Below, in pieces: positions 32,898-53,334 of a stretch of DNA of 64,000 nt (its first letter is position 1; every line of letters starts with the position of its first letter). The translations under genes were made by a program, and so were the position numbers. Source of the DNA: Arion vulgaris (taxonomy: Eukaryota; Mollusca; Gastropoda; Stylommatophora; Arionidae); assembly GCA_020796225.1 (NCBI GenBank), contig CM036768.1:43174575-43238574 (forward strand), read 5' to 3'. The notes beneath the pieces are model-generated. The model was given only the letters and a program-made list of their open reading frames with translations. It was not told where the DNA came from and searched no databases.

Positions 32898-34080
32898 ATT
32901 GTTTCATCAGTAGACACATCACTATTGTTTCATTAGCAGTCACATCACTATTGTTTCATCAGCTATCACATTACTATTGTTTCATTAGCTGTAACATCAC
33001 TATTGTTTCATCAGCTGTCACATCACTATTGTTTTCTCAGCTGTCACATCATTTTTGTTTCATAAGCTGGCACATTACTATTGTTTCATCAGCTGTCACA
33101 TCACTATTGTATCATCAGTAGACACATCACTATTCTTTCATCAGCTGTCACATCACTTTTGTTTCATGAGCTGTCACATCACTGTTGTTTATCAGCTGTC
33201 AGATCACTATTGTTTCATCAGTTGTCACTTCACTATTGTTTCATCAGCAGTCACTTCACTATTGTTTCATCAGATGTCACTTCACTCTTGCTTCATCAAA
33301 TGCCAAATTACTATTGTTTCATCAGCAGTGACATGTCTATTGTTTCATCATCAGTAACTGTACTATTGTTTCATCAGCAGTTACAACACTATTATTTCAT
33401 CAGCAGTTACATCACTATTGTTTCATTAACTGTCACATCGCTATTGTTTCATCAGATGTCATTTCACTCTTGTTTCATCAGCAGTAACATTACTCTTGTT
33501 TTATCAGCTGTCACATTACTATTGTTTCATAAGCTATCACATCACTATTGTGTCATCAGCAGTCAAATCACTATTGTTTCATCAGCAGTCACATCACTAA
33601 TGTTTCATCAGCAGTCACAGCACTATTGTTTCATTAACATTCACATTAGTATTGTTTTATCAGCAGTCAGATCACGATTGTTTCATCTGCAGTCACATCA
33701 CTAATGTTTCATTTGCAGTCACATCACTATTGTTTCATCAACAATCACATCACTATAGTTTAATCGGCAGTCACATCACTTTTGTTTCATCAGATTTCAC
33801 TTCACTTTTGTTTCATCAGCAGTCACATCACTTTTGTTTCATGAGCTGTCACATCACTGTTATTTATCAGCTGTCAGATCACTATTGTTTCATCAGTTGT
33901 CACTTCACTATTGTTTCATCAAATGTCACTTCACTCTTGCTTCATCAGCAGTAACATTACTCTTGTTCTATCAGCAGTCACATCACTATTGTTTCATCAG
34001 CTGTCACATTACTTTTTTTTTCATTAGCTGTCATATCACTATTGTTTCATCAGCTGTCACATCACTATTGTTTCATCAAA
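32898..34080. repeat. 26-bp satellite, block right of the LINE
   Basis: The same 26-bp unit, in good order, with more GCAGTCACATCACTA and GCAGTTACA variants than the left block. A variant series here (CTCTTGCTTCATCAAATGCC, ACGATTGTTTCATCTGCAG, TAGTTTAATCGGCAGTC) reappears at 42,900-43,420 and in part at 36,840-37,020. Confidence 0.95.
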
Positions 34081-45340
<11,260 letters not shown>

Positions 45341-45615
45341 TGTCTATTTAAGACGTCCCTTTTTCCGTTTTTCTTGCGGGTCTCACTAACATGCTTGTCT
45401 AGAGCCACTCTACAGTGTCTTCCGCAGGATATTCCGTACCTATCACGATTTTCTCCTCTTAACTTTGGTCATGGTGAGTTCATGTTATGTTCTTATCCAC
45501 AGATCTGTATTTGCAACTCTGTCATACCATCTCAGTTTGAGAATCCACCAAGACATCCGTTGACAAAGATCTTGGTGACTCTGTTGTTGGAAACCATCTT
45601 GTAAGGGAAGATGGA
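45341..45615 (-). pseudogene. LINE RT C-terminal fragment next to the satellite
   Basis: The minus strand reads SWWILKLRWYDRVANTDLW at about 45,500-45,560, the L-x-x-RW-x-D-x-(I/V)-(S/A)-N-x-x-LW box of CR1/L2-type LINE tails. A shorter, broken sequence follows to about 45,360. No other domain remains. Confidence 0.6.
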
Positions 45616-45619
45616 AGAC

Positions 45620-45940
45620 ATGAGCGTACATGCGTTAAGACAGGAGAGGGTAAGTGCCCCCTCCCTTCCCCCACCGCCCTGTAAAATGGATTACTGCTAA
45701 AACAGCTTTAGACGAATGTGGCATTATCCATTTCCGCGCTGTAAACTACCAACTAGTAGCGTCTGTGGCTAGGGTAGTTACTCAGTCTATTAGCTACTAA
45801 AGACGTATATAGACGTTTTTCCCATTCACAGCTTAGGACGCACTAACACGTCTGTTATTATCTCTCCTCTGTGAGCTAAAGACGTGTTAACAAGTTATAC
45901 ATTTCTACTATCACTGCTATAGGCGTACATTCACGTTTGT
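45620..45940. other. Spacer with repeated AGACGT strings
   Basis: No gene is recognised. TAAAGACGT or TAGACGT occurs three times between 45,795 and 45,890, hinting at a decayed repeat. Confidence 0.35.
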
Positions 45941-46045
45941 AAACTAGAAACAAAGAGTAGCTATTTTTAGCTCTGTCTTCGGAAAGTATTTAGCAGCAAA
46001 AGGGTTAACCCCGACGTTCTGAGTTCGAATCACGCTGCGGACACG
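45940..46045 (+). repeat. tRNA-derived SINE fragment (B box)
   Basis: TCTGAGTTCGAATCACGCTG at about 46,016-46,035 contains GAGTTCGAATC, a close match to the polymerase III B box (GGTTCGANTCC). No acceptor-stem pairing is seen, so it is a SINE head relic and not a tRNA gene. Confidence 0.45.
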
Positions 46046-46470
46046 CTGCTCACGTTTGGTTCCAAATTGTTTCGCGTTGATTTTTACAAAGGACGATGGC
46101 ACCACCCGTTCAGAAAGCAATGGCAAACTACTGAACGTAATAATGCCTAGAAAAATCACAAATAGCGTTAAAAGCTGGGGTTGATTCGCAAAGTCCTGTA
46201 AAGAATATGCAATTAACTTTTTAAAACTGCTAACTAAAATTTTTTTCCTTTAACTGGAAAAATTGACGTGGACGCCTATTATGGAAGGTAGGACAGCAGA
46301 CTTTATCACTCGTTTAGATTTTGTTGAAAAGATATGATTCTCAGATCGTAAGTCAGATTTCTTAACCAATGCCAGCGAGAATTTGACAATTTCTGATGAT
46401 GTAGAAAGTAAGTGGAATCCAATTGAAAATAGATGCCAGCGAAATTTACTGTACATAAAATGGAAATAAT
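46045..46470. other. Unrecognised sequence
   Basis: May be older parts of the LINE whose tail follows at 46,480, but no motif is clear. Confidence 0.3.
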
Positions 46471-46479
46471 TCAGGAGAA

Positions 46480-46797
46480 GTGATGAAATCAGAGAATTTT
46501 CTGGTCAGCCACTAGTAACAACTGTTATAAGAAGGAGAAGATGGAGATATGTTGGACACACCTTGAGAAGAAATGATCAAAGAATGCCAAAGCAGATATG
46601 GAAGTGGGATGCCAAGGTTTCAAGAAAGATAGGATGCCATAGGGTGACTCTGAAACGAACTTTGCTGAGAGCGACAAGACATATTGGTCTCAATTCTATG
46701 AAAGAGATTGAGCGAGTCGCCCAGGATAGAGTGGTGTGGAGAAATTGCTTGAAGGCCCTATGTAACGTTACGAGAGGAATTATTATTATTTAATTCA
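46480..46797 (+). pseudogene. CR1/L2-type LINE C-terminus with (ATT)n tail
   Basis: Plus strand: FWSATSNN then IRRRRWRYVGHTLRR (about 46,530-46,575), MPKQIWKWDAKVSRKIG (46,587) and ERVAQDRVVWRNCLKALC (about 46,707), then a stop within ATTATTATT. The RRRW-x-x-GHTLRR and VAQDR-x-x-W boxes are typical of the CR1/L2 group. The open part 46,563-46,793 is intact, but the rest of the protein is missing. Confidence 0.8.
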
Positions 46798-46799
46798 AA

Positions 46800-47016
46800 T
46801 GTGCCTGTATCCGAGAAGCAGGACGTAAATGTGAAGCAAGGTCTTATCTAATATGTATCTTTGACATGACTCCTTTGCACGGCCCGAGTATGTTCTACGG
46901 CCCGAGTAGTTTTTACGGCCCTTCTTATGAGACATAGAGACTTATCACTTAACACACAGACAACAATAATACTAGTATCGTAAAATGATAAACAAGACAC
47001 AAACAATGTGATTTAC
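46800..47016. other. Intron of the receptor tyrosine kinase gene
   Basis: It lies 3' of the helix-C exon on the minus strand. A CGGCCCGAGTA string is present twice (about 46,880 and 46,902), with a third, shortened ACGGCCC at about 46,914. The kinase C-lobe exons were not found below this point. Confidence 0.4.
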
Positions 47017-47133
47017 CATGTGCTGTACAGCTTGCATATAACGTTATGATATTCACGTGAGGTGGGATTGTCTTCATCAGCGCCAATTCACACAGAAAGT
47101 CCTTTTTAAGTTCCTCATTGAATTTGTCTGATA
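47017..47133 (-). CDS. Receptor tyrosine kinase exon, N-lobe helix C
   Basis: A 117-bp exon in minus orientation, with acceptor TTTATTTCAG (ending at 47,134) and donor GTAAAT (from 47,016 downward). It reads SDKFNEELKKDFLCELALMK then T-I-P-P-H-V-N-I-I-T-L-Y-A-S-C-T-A-H-G. In receptor tyrosine kinases such as FGFR this segment is helix C, whose Glu (here in FLCELALMK) pairs with the ATP-binding Lys. The H-x-N-I-I-x-L-x-x-x-C-T pattern is the beta-4 strand of the FGFR/VEGFR/RET group. The exon starts with two bases that complete the codon split at the end of the 47,313-47,508 exon. The kinase catalytic loop would lie further downstream and is not in view. Confidence 0.85.
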
Positions 47134-47312
47134 CTGAAATAAAAATGAAAGATGGAATTAATAACAAATCTAATAAACAGTTTCGACATCTGATTCGATA
47201 AGGCAAAGCGTTATGTCTTACACTAATCCGTCCCGCTCTAACACATATACATATACAAAATCAAGTCATATAGCATAACTGTTACATAGATAAACAATGT
47301 CATCACACTTAC

Positions 47313-47508
47313 TTAACGTCATTTTGACAGCAACAGTTGCCCAGTTCCTGGACATTGGTCCTTTCTTCTTCTTAAGAAGATTCATCGCCTCAGCCAAGAC
47401 CACTGTTCCGAATGTTCCTTTTCCGATAGTGTCCAAGAATCGAATGTGTTTTCTTGGAAACTCTTCAAGTTCGTTATTTTCCTTGAATTCAACCAAACAG
47501 AACAGATT
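47313..47508 (-). CDS. Receptor tyrosine kinase exon, glycine-rich loop and VAVK lysine
   Basis: A 196-bp exon in minus orientation. Its donor GTAAGT follows ATGACGTTAA (47,313). The probable acceptor is TTTCTAAG ending at 47,509; an in-phase alternative is AATTCAAG at about 47,482. It reads ELEEFPRKHIRFLDTIGKGT, FGTVVLAEAMNLLKKKKG and NWATVAVKMTL. It carries the G-x-G-x-x-G loop (GKGTFG, 47,407-47,424) and the ATP-anchoring Lys in VAVK. The EFPR start and the VVLAEA plus basic insert are hallmarks of FGFR-like receptor kinases. Phase 0 at the start matches the phase at the end of the transmembrane exon at 56,843. Confidence 0.88.
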
Positions 47509-47649
47509 CTTAGAAATTAAGTAAAGAATAGACGATTTTAACTCAATTATTTCACTCTATTTTTGGGAAGAGGGACGTAACTGAAATAAATATATCCATG
47601 TTTTCCAGTATATCTTTCATTGAATTATTTGCCTTTGTCAGTATTAACA

Positions 47650-47935
47650 AGGGAACCTCTTCTTCTTCTTCTTTTTCTTCTTGGAACGCTCCATATCGAC
47701 CACTAGTTAAACCACTCTTTGTGATTTATATGTGATAGATTGTACCTTGTGCCAGTTATGCGTCTAAAAGTAGACCAGCACATCAGATTTCTGCGTTGCT
47801 TTCTATTTACTAGGGTAGCTTCCCTAGACCCCAACCTCAGTCGTCTCGTACGACATGCCTTGTACGTCGCAGTGTTACTATTCTTTATTCTTATTGTGGG
47901 CCCTGGCAACACACAGGTGAACAATGGAACTAATT
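47650..47935. repeat. Dispersed SINE-like repeat, copy 2
   Basis: Closely similar to 52,540-52,815: GTGATTTATATGTGAT, TGTGCCAGTTATGCG, TTTACTA(A/G)GGTAG, CGACA(T/A)GCCTTGTA and GTGTTACTATTCTTT occur in the same order. The left end is TTCTTCTTCTTC-rich, so the sense strand is probably minus with a GAA-rich tail. It lies inside the kinase gene intron, between the N-lobe exon and the 48-kb minisatellite. Confidence 0.75.
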
Positions 47936-47939
47936 GATA

Positions 47940-48200
47940 TCTTCTTGTTTTCCCCAGGTAGATCTGTTATCATCAGATACATCCTGAATCCATCTTCTCC
48001 GTGGTCTTCCTCGGCAAAGAGAAGAAGATGAAGACCACGGAGAAGATGAATTCAGGATGTAACTGATGGTTTGAATATGACGGCTGCAGAGGCAGAACAT
48101 CTGGCCTATGAGAGAGAAATTCCGGAGAACTGTTGTGGTAGCAAAGTTCTGCTGATGACAAGCTATTTGATGATGAGATCTGTTATCACACTCAGCTTGC
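47940..48200. pseudogene. Two LINE C-terminal tails in head-to-head arrangement
   Basis: On the minus strand (47,930-48,015) GRPRRRWIQDVSDD is read. On the plus strand (48,018-48,170) the same tail is coded: RRRWIQDV-like sequence, then NMTAAEAEHLAYE-like sequence and AKFC. The plus copy closely matches 58,510-58,660. The two copies form the palindrome listed separately. Confidence 0.7.
47979..48060. repeat. Palindrome with 31-nt arms
   Basis: The left arm at 47,979-48,009 pairs with the right arm at 48,030-48,060 at 30 of 31 positions, leaving a 20-nt loop. The core is TTCTCCGTGGTCTTC against GAAGACCACGGAGAA. With one more mismatch the pairing can extend outward over CATCAG/CTGATG. It arises from inverted copies of the same LINE tail. 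Confidence 0.9.
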
Positions 48201-48309
48201 ATCTCTCCCACAGATGGAATAATATCTCCAATTACCTTTAACAACGAAATGTTTACTTCATTGCAACTATTCAAATAAACATCTCATTCTGTTCTTTATA
48301 CGTTTTACT

Positions 48310-50250
48310 TTTGTGAAGTGTGAAGACAAGTTTCTACATGTACAGTATAGAGAGATGTCAAGTTTCTACATGTACAATATAGAGCGATGTCAAGTTTATA
48401 CATGTACAGTATAGAGCGATGTTAAGTTTATACATGTACAGTATAGAGTGATGTTAAGTTTATACATGTACAGTATAGAGCGATGTCAAGTTTATACATG
48501 TACAATATAGAGAGATGTCAAGTTTATACATGTACAGTATAGAGAGATGTCAAGTTTATACATGTACAGTATAGAGAGATGTCAAGTTTATACATGTACA
48601 GTATAGAGAGATGTCAAGTTTATACATGTACAGTATAGAGAGATGTCAAGTTTATACATGTACAGTATAGAGCGGTGTCAAGTTTCCACATATACAGTAT
48701 AGAGAGCGATGTCAAGTTTCCACATGTACAGTATAGAGAGCGATGTCAAGTTTCCACATATACAGTATAGAGAGCGATGTCAAGTTTCCACATGTACAGT
48801 ATAGAGAGCGATGTCAAGTTTCCACATGTACAGTATAGAGAGCGATGTCAAGTTTCCACATGTACAGTATAGAGAGCGATGTCAAGTTTCCACATATACA
48901 GTATAGAGAGCGATGTCAAGTTTCCACATGTACAGTATAGAGAGCGATGTCAAGTTTCCACATGTACAGTATAGAGAGCGATGTCAAGTTTCCACATGTA
49001 CAGTATAGAGAGCGATGTCAAGTTTCCACATGTACAGTATAGAGAGCGATGTCAAGTTTCTACATGTAAGTATAGAGAGCGATGTCAAGTTTCCACATGT
49101 ACAGTATAGAGAGCGATGTCAAGTTTCTACATGTAAGTATAGATAGTGATGACAAGTTTCTACATGTACAGTATAGATAGTGATGACAAGTTTCTACATG
49201 TAAGTATAGATAGTGATGACAAGTTTCTACATGTACAGTATAGAGAGCGATGTCAAGTTTCTACATGTAAGTATAGATAGTGATGACAAGTTTCTACATG
49301 TAAGTATAGATAGTGATGACAAGTTTCCACATGTACAGTATAGAGAGCGATGTCAAGTTTCTACATGTAAGTATAGATAGTGATGACAAGTTTCTACATG
49401 TACAGTATAGATAGTGATGACAAGTTTCTACATGTAAGTATAGAGAGCGATGTCAAGTTTCTACATGTAAGTATAGATAGTGATGACAAGTTTCTACATG
49501 TACAGTATAGATAGTGATGACAAGTTTCTACATGTACAGTATAGAGAGCGATGTCAAGTTTCCACATGTACAGTATAGAGAGCGATGTCAAGTTTCTACA
49601 TGTAAGTATAGATAGTGATGACAAGTTTCTACATGTACAGTATAGATAGTGATGACAAGTTTCTACATGTACAGTATAGAGAGCGATGTCAAGTTTCCAC
49701 ATGTAAGTATAGAGAGCGATGTCAAGTTTCTACATGTAAGTATAGATAGTGATGACAAGTTTCTACATGTACAGTATAGAGAGCGATGTCAAGTTTCCAC
49801 ATGTAAGTATAGAGAGTGATGACAAGTTTCTACATGTAAGTATAGATAGTGATGACAAGTTTCTACATGTACAGTATAGAGAGCGATGTCAAGTTTCCAC
49901 ATGTAAGTATAGATAGTGATGACAAGTTTCTACATGTAAGTATAGATAGCGATGTCAAGTTTCTACATGTACAGTATAGATAGCGATGTCAAGTTTCTAC
50001 ATGTACAGTATAGATAGCGATGTCAAGTTTCTACATGTACAGTATAGAGAGCGATGTCAAGTTTCTACATGTACAGTATAGATAGCGATGTCAAGTTTCT
50101 ACATGTACAGTATAGATAGTGATGACAAGTTTCTACATGTACAGTATAGATAGTGATGACAAGTTTCTACATGTACAGTATAGATAGTGATGTCAAGTTT
50201 CTACATGTACAGTATAGATAGTGATGACAAGTTTCTACATGTACAGTGTA
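48310..50250. repeat. 32-34 bp minisatellite, about 57 copies
   Basis: The unit is built on GATGTCAAGTTT(C/A/T)(C/T)ACATG and TACAGTATAGAGAGC. Three zones are visible: a 32-bp form with TTTATACATG (48,380-48,670), a 34-bp form with TTTCCACAT (48,680-49,060), and a mixed zone with TTTCTACATGTAAGTATAG and GATAGTGATGACAAG forms (49,060-50,240). The array lies in the kinase gene intron. Confidence 0.95.
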
Positions 50251-50316
50251 GGGAGTTTTCATCTTGGCCCTGGACAACACATACCTTGTCCAGGACCAAG
50301 ATGAAATCTCCCTACA
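50247..50316. repeat. Hairpin-forming inverted repeat at the minisatellite edge
   Basis: TGTAGGGAG ... CATCTTGG ... CTGGACAA (50,247-50,277) pairs with TTGTCCAG ... CCAAGATG ... CTCCCTACA (50,286-50,316), with three or four mismatches and an eight-base loop CACATACC. The next 12 bases, CAAGGTATGTGT (50,317-50,328), are the reverse complement of ACACATACCTTG across the loop, so an alternative pairing exists. Confidence 0.9.
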
Positions 50317-50534
50317 CAAGGTATGTGTTACTTTGTGTTACAGTTGACATCGAGGCTGCGATACTTGGGCCGGATATAGGCACTGACTAAACTAGCTACA
50401 GTTTAGGGACTCACAATGCACAGGGGCGTAGCAATTTTTCTGAATTTATTTTGAGGGCTACATGTTTTCTCTCTATTTGACATTTCCGTTTCAAACGTTC
50501 CACCATTAATCTCTAATCAACCAAGTGCAAGAAA

Positions 50535-50905
50535 TCAAAAACTTAGGAAATATATTCACAGAAGATGGAAGACTATAGATAGTCAAATACTTAGGAAGCA
50601 TTTTTACAGAAGATGGAAGACTAGACAGAGAGATAGTCAAATACTTAGGAAGCATATTCATAGAAGATGGAAGACTGGACAGAGATAGTTAAATACTTAG
50701 GAAACATATTCACAGAAGATGGAAGACTAGACAGAGATAGTCAAATACTTAGGAAGCATATTCATAGAAGATGGAAGACTGGACAGAGATAGTTAAATAC
50801 TTAGGAAACATATTCACAGAAGATGGAAGACTAGACAGAGATAGTCAAATACTTAGGAAGCATATTCATAGAAGATGGAAGACTGGACAAAGAGATAGAG
50901 GTTAG
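50535..50905 (+). repeat. 52-bp tandem repeat made from RT coding sequence
   Basis: About seven copies of a unit of about 52 bp, each reading KYLGSIF(T/I)EDGRLDR-like in one frame. It is the RT segment that is single-copy at 23,668-23,725 (EFKYLGSIFTADGK). Starts are at 50,587, 50,641, 50,693, 50,745, 50,797 and 50,849. Copies alternate between CATTCATAG and CATTCACAG-type forms, giving a 104-bp dimer. Confidence 0.9.
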
Positions 50906-51435
50906 ATAGAAAGAAGAGAATATGATGTGACCTGCCAACTATCCCCTTTGTTAAGGCACTCAAACATGTCACAGGCAGCTAAACAACAGATGATCAACAG
51001 CATTTCCATACCTACTTTGAGTTACTAAAGTCAAACATGGACAATGAGCAAATCGCAGTAGCAAAACATAACTACATGTGAAATGCGACACCTACGAAAA
51101 GTTACCAACAACACAAGAAAAGACAGAATTACTAACATCAGCATAAGAAAGAAAGTTGGCACAGAACCTTGCTTGAATTACATTAAGAAACAAAGAAGGA
51201 AGTGGCACATCTACTTAATATGAATGCAACTAAACTGCAGGGTATACAGAGTCTTCTACAACAGAACATCAGGAAAGAAGACGAGAGGAAGACAACAACA
51301 AAAAAGGATACATGGCATAACATATTCCTGTCTAAAATCAAAAATAACTATCACCCAAACCACTAGAACAGCGGAAGACAAAAACAGAAAACCACGACAC
51401 TGGGCAAGAACCTGGTAACAGTGTGACGACAAAAG
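50905..51435 (+). pseudogene. RTE-like LINE C-terminus, second copy
   Basis: Follows the 52-bp repeat and matches the C-terminal part of the relic at 23,118-24,262: CQLSPLLRHSNMSQAAKQQM-like sequence (about 50,935), TCEMRHLRKV, TRKDRITNISIRKKVG (about 51,115), a GKKTRGRQQQKR tail (51,270) and RKPRHWARTW (51,386-51,416). It ends GTGTGACGAC and an AAAAGAAGAAGAAGG tail, like the first copy. There are multiple frameshifts and no catalytic region. Confidence 0.85.
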
Positions 51436-51441
51436 AAGAAG

Positions 51442-51474
51442 AAGGAGCAGAAGTCGCACTGACTTCTGCTCCTT
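51442..51474. repeat. Perfect 14-bp stem, 5-nt loop, at the LINE 3' tail
   Basis: AAGGAGCAGAAGTC, then GCACT, then GACTTCTGCTCCTT. It sits directly after the GAAGAAG tail of the RTE-like relic. It resembles an intrinsic terminator in shape, but there is no T run after it and the setting is eukaryotic. Confidence 0.85.
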
Positions 51475-51479
51475 CTGCG

Positions 51480-52010
51480 ATTAGAGGCAGAATGAGGAAT
51501 GTGTGTAACAAGTAAGACACAGGAACCCTTACTATACTTACACTTTAAGATTTGCAGGTAGAGACTGAGCACCTACATGTCTACCCGATGTGCCTCGTCA
51601 TCAATTCAATAACCAAAATTTGTTTAAAGGAAATGTATTTAGAGCATGGCAGACACATGATAATGATTGTACATGAAAAAATATCGTACCTCTTTCGAGT
51701 AAGCCACATTGTTAAAAAATTGAACCTTGCTACCGGAAATCGTAGACACCATCTTGTTTCTGATACACCGTCTTGCGTTTTCTGCAATCTAAAAATTGGA
51801 AACATGAATAAAAGGGGGAAAAATATATAAAATATTGTGCATTATTTAAAAACAGAATAGTTATGAGAAATACTAAGTGAATACTTGTTGTATTGATGTA
51901 AACAAAAATAATAAACATGAATATATTTCATTATTTTTTCATTTAGATTGATTGAATTTTTCATCCAAATGATTGTTATTTAAGATTTATGTTTGCAGTT
52001 ATTTTTGAAA
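51480..52010. other. AT-rich intron sequence
   Basis: No feature is firmly recognised. A short minus-strand segment at 51,734-51,781 with a KRKTVYQKQ reading was examined as a juxtamembrane exon and rejected on phase. Confidence 0.4.
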
Positions 52011-52014
52011 AATA

Positions 52015-52395
52015 ATAGTCATTGCCTTCAACGTGTGTGGGACGGAGTAGTGTAATCATTGCATTCAACGTGAGTGGGACGGAGTAGTGTAATCATTGCA
52101 TTCAACGTGTGAGGGACGGAGTAGTGTAATCATTGCATTCAACGTGTGTGGGACGGAGTAGTGTAATCATTGCATTCAACGTGTGTGGGACGGAGTAGTG
52201 TAATCATTGCATTCAACGTGAGTGGGACGGAGTAGTGTAATTAATCATTGCATTCAACATGAGTGGGACGAGTGGTGTAATCATTGCATTCAACGTGAGT
52301 GGGACGGAGTAGTGTAATCATTGCATTCAACGTGAGTGGGACGGAGTAGTGTAATCATTGCATTCAACGTGAGTGGGACAAAGTGGCGTACTGCA
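52015..52395. repeat. 37-bp minisatellite, second unrelated family
   Basis: About ten copies with GTGTAATCATTGCATTCAAC and GTGAGTGGGACGGAGTA parts. The unit length equals that of the arrays at 13.8 and 22.6 kb, but the sequence is unrelated. Confidence 0.93.
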
Positions 52396-52485
52396 TGGAG
52401 TATTCGCTTATCGAATTTGGCTTAAGAGGGTTTGGGGGTTCAGTTCCCCACTGGAGGAAAGGAACTGACCCACCTGCTGCAAGAA
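52378..52485 (+). repeat. tRNA-derived SINE head
   Basis: An A-box-like TGGCGTACTGCATGG (about 52,384) is followed 45-50 bp on by GGGGGTTCAGTTCCCC (about 52,434), a TΨC-arm/B-box match with a paired stem. The two boxes have tRNA-like spacing but no acceptor stem, so this is a SINE and not a tRNA gene. Confidence 0.6.
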
Positions 52486-52539
52486 ATAAGAAGTGACAGA
52501 GATTTCCTACTCTAATGTTTTAAAAGCTGCGGAGATCTC

Positions 52540-52815
52540 AAGAAGACATCATCTTCTTTTCTTTATCTTAGAAAGCTCCATATCCACCACTTGTTAAAAC
52601 ACTCTATGTGATTTATATGTGATCGGAGCCTAAGAGCGATTTTACATTGTGCCAGTTATGCGCCTACAAGTAGGCTAGCACATGGAATTTCTCCGACGCT
52701 ATTTATTTACTAAGGTAGTTTTGCTAGGTCTCTACCTCAATCCCCACTTACGACAAGCCTTGTAGGTCACAGTGTTACTATTCTTTGCTCCCATTGCTGG
52801 CCCTGTTAACATACA
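52540..52815. repeat. Dispersed SINE-like repeat, copy 3
   Basis: Collinear with 47,650-47,935 over about 270 bp at roughly 75-80% identity by eye. Shared: AAGCTCCATAT, GTGATTTATATGTGAT, TGTGCCAGTTATGCG, CACAGTGTTACTATTCTTT and GGCCCTG. The tRNA-like head at 52,378-52,485 lies just upstream on the plus strand; whether the two belong to one element is unclear. Confidence 0.75.
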
Positions 52816-52859
52816 AGCGAATCATCAAGACTTCAAAATCTGGAATTTTCTCTGCCATT

Positions 52860-53115
52860 TTATTTGGATCAGTTTGTGGAGACACTTCATGTGGAAGTGG
52901 TTTAGTTTTCTTGCGTGCCTGCTTGCTATACACTGCCCATTTAATCATAACGCATAACCACTTTCAAATTTGTATTGTTAGTATGAGGGGTCTCAACAGC
53001 GAAATGGTTTAGTTTTCTTGCGTGCCTGCTTGCTATACACTGCCGATTTAATCATAACGCATAACCACTTTCAAATTTGTATTGTTAGTATGAAGGGTCT
53101 CAACAGTGAAGTGGT
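52860..53115 (-). pseudogene. LINE RT fragment amplified as a 107-bp tandem repeat
   Basis: GTGGTTTAGTTTTCTTGCG and GCCTGCTTGCTATACACTGCC occur at 52,897 and about 53,004; a third start is at about 53,111, giving a 107-bp period with two full copies. The first 50 bp matches 10,110-10,165, where the minus strand codes the VYSRHAKK-x-x-x-H region of the zinc-finger LINE. So a short piece of that gene has been duplicated here. Confidence 0.75.
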
Positions 53116-53180
53116 TTGGAAGTTTACCTGTCGTTCTGAAGGTTATGGGTTAAATTCCGACCATGTCGTGTGCTATTTTA
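53105..53180 (+). repeat. Possible tRNA-derived SINE head
   Basis: GGTTATGGGTTAAATTCCGACC at about 53,140 has a B-box-like GGTTAAATTCC. An A-box-like TGAAGTGGTTTGG is 35-40 bp upstream. Weak; no stem pairing was found. Confidence 0.35.
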
Positions 53181-53334
53181 TCATGACATCGCTAGGATTT
53201 TTGTCGGAGCTGCGGCGTTCGTGCTTTATGCAATACTCTTGGCAGATGGCGTGCCATCTCTCCCAATAGGGAGCCGTATGTGAAACCCCGGTGCAATGAA
53301 GTCAATCCTTTGCCTTTCGAAATTTTTTTGGAAC

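Noticed and set aside
48310..50250. CRISPR-like array
   Set aside because: The units are contiguous with no unique spacers, and the context is animal intron; it is a minisatellite.
51442..51474. Intrinsic transcription terminator
   Set aside because: Stem-loop shape only; no U tract follows and the setting is eukaryotic.
51734..51781. Short minus-strand segment reading KRKTVYQKQDGVYDF as a juxtamembrane exon of the kinase gene
   Set aside because: It has AG and GT borders, but neither acceptor keeps that frame with the phase-0 transmembrane exon, and its end phase does not fit the phase-0 kinase exon. The direct splice fits better.
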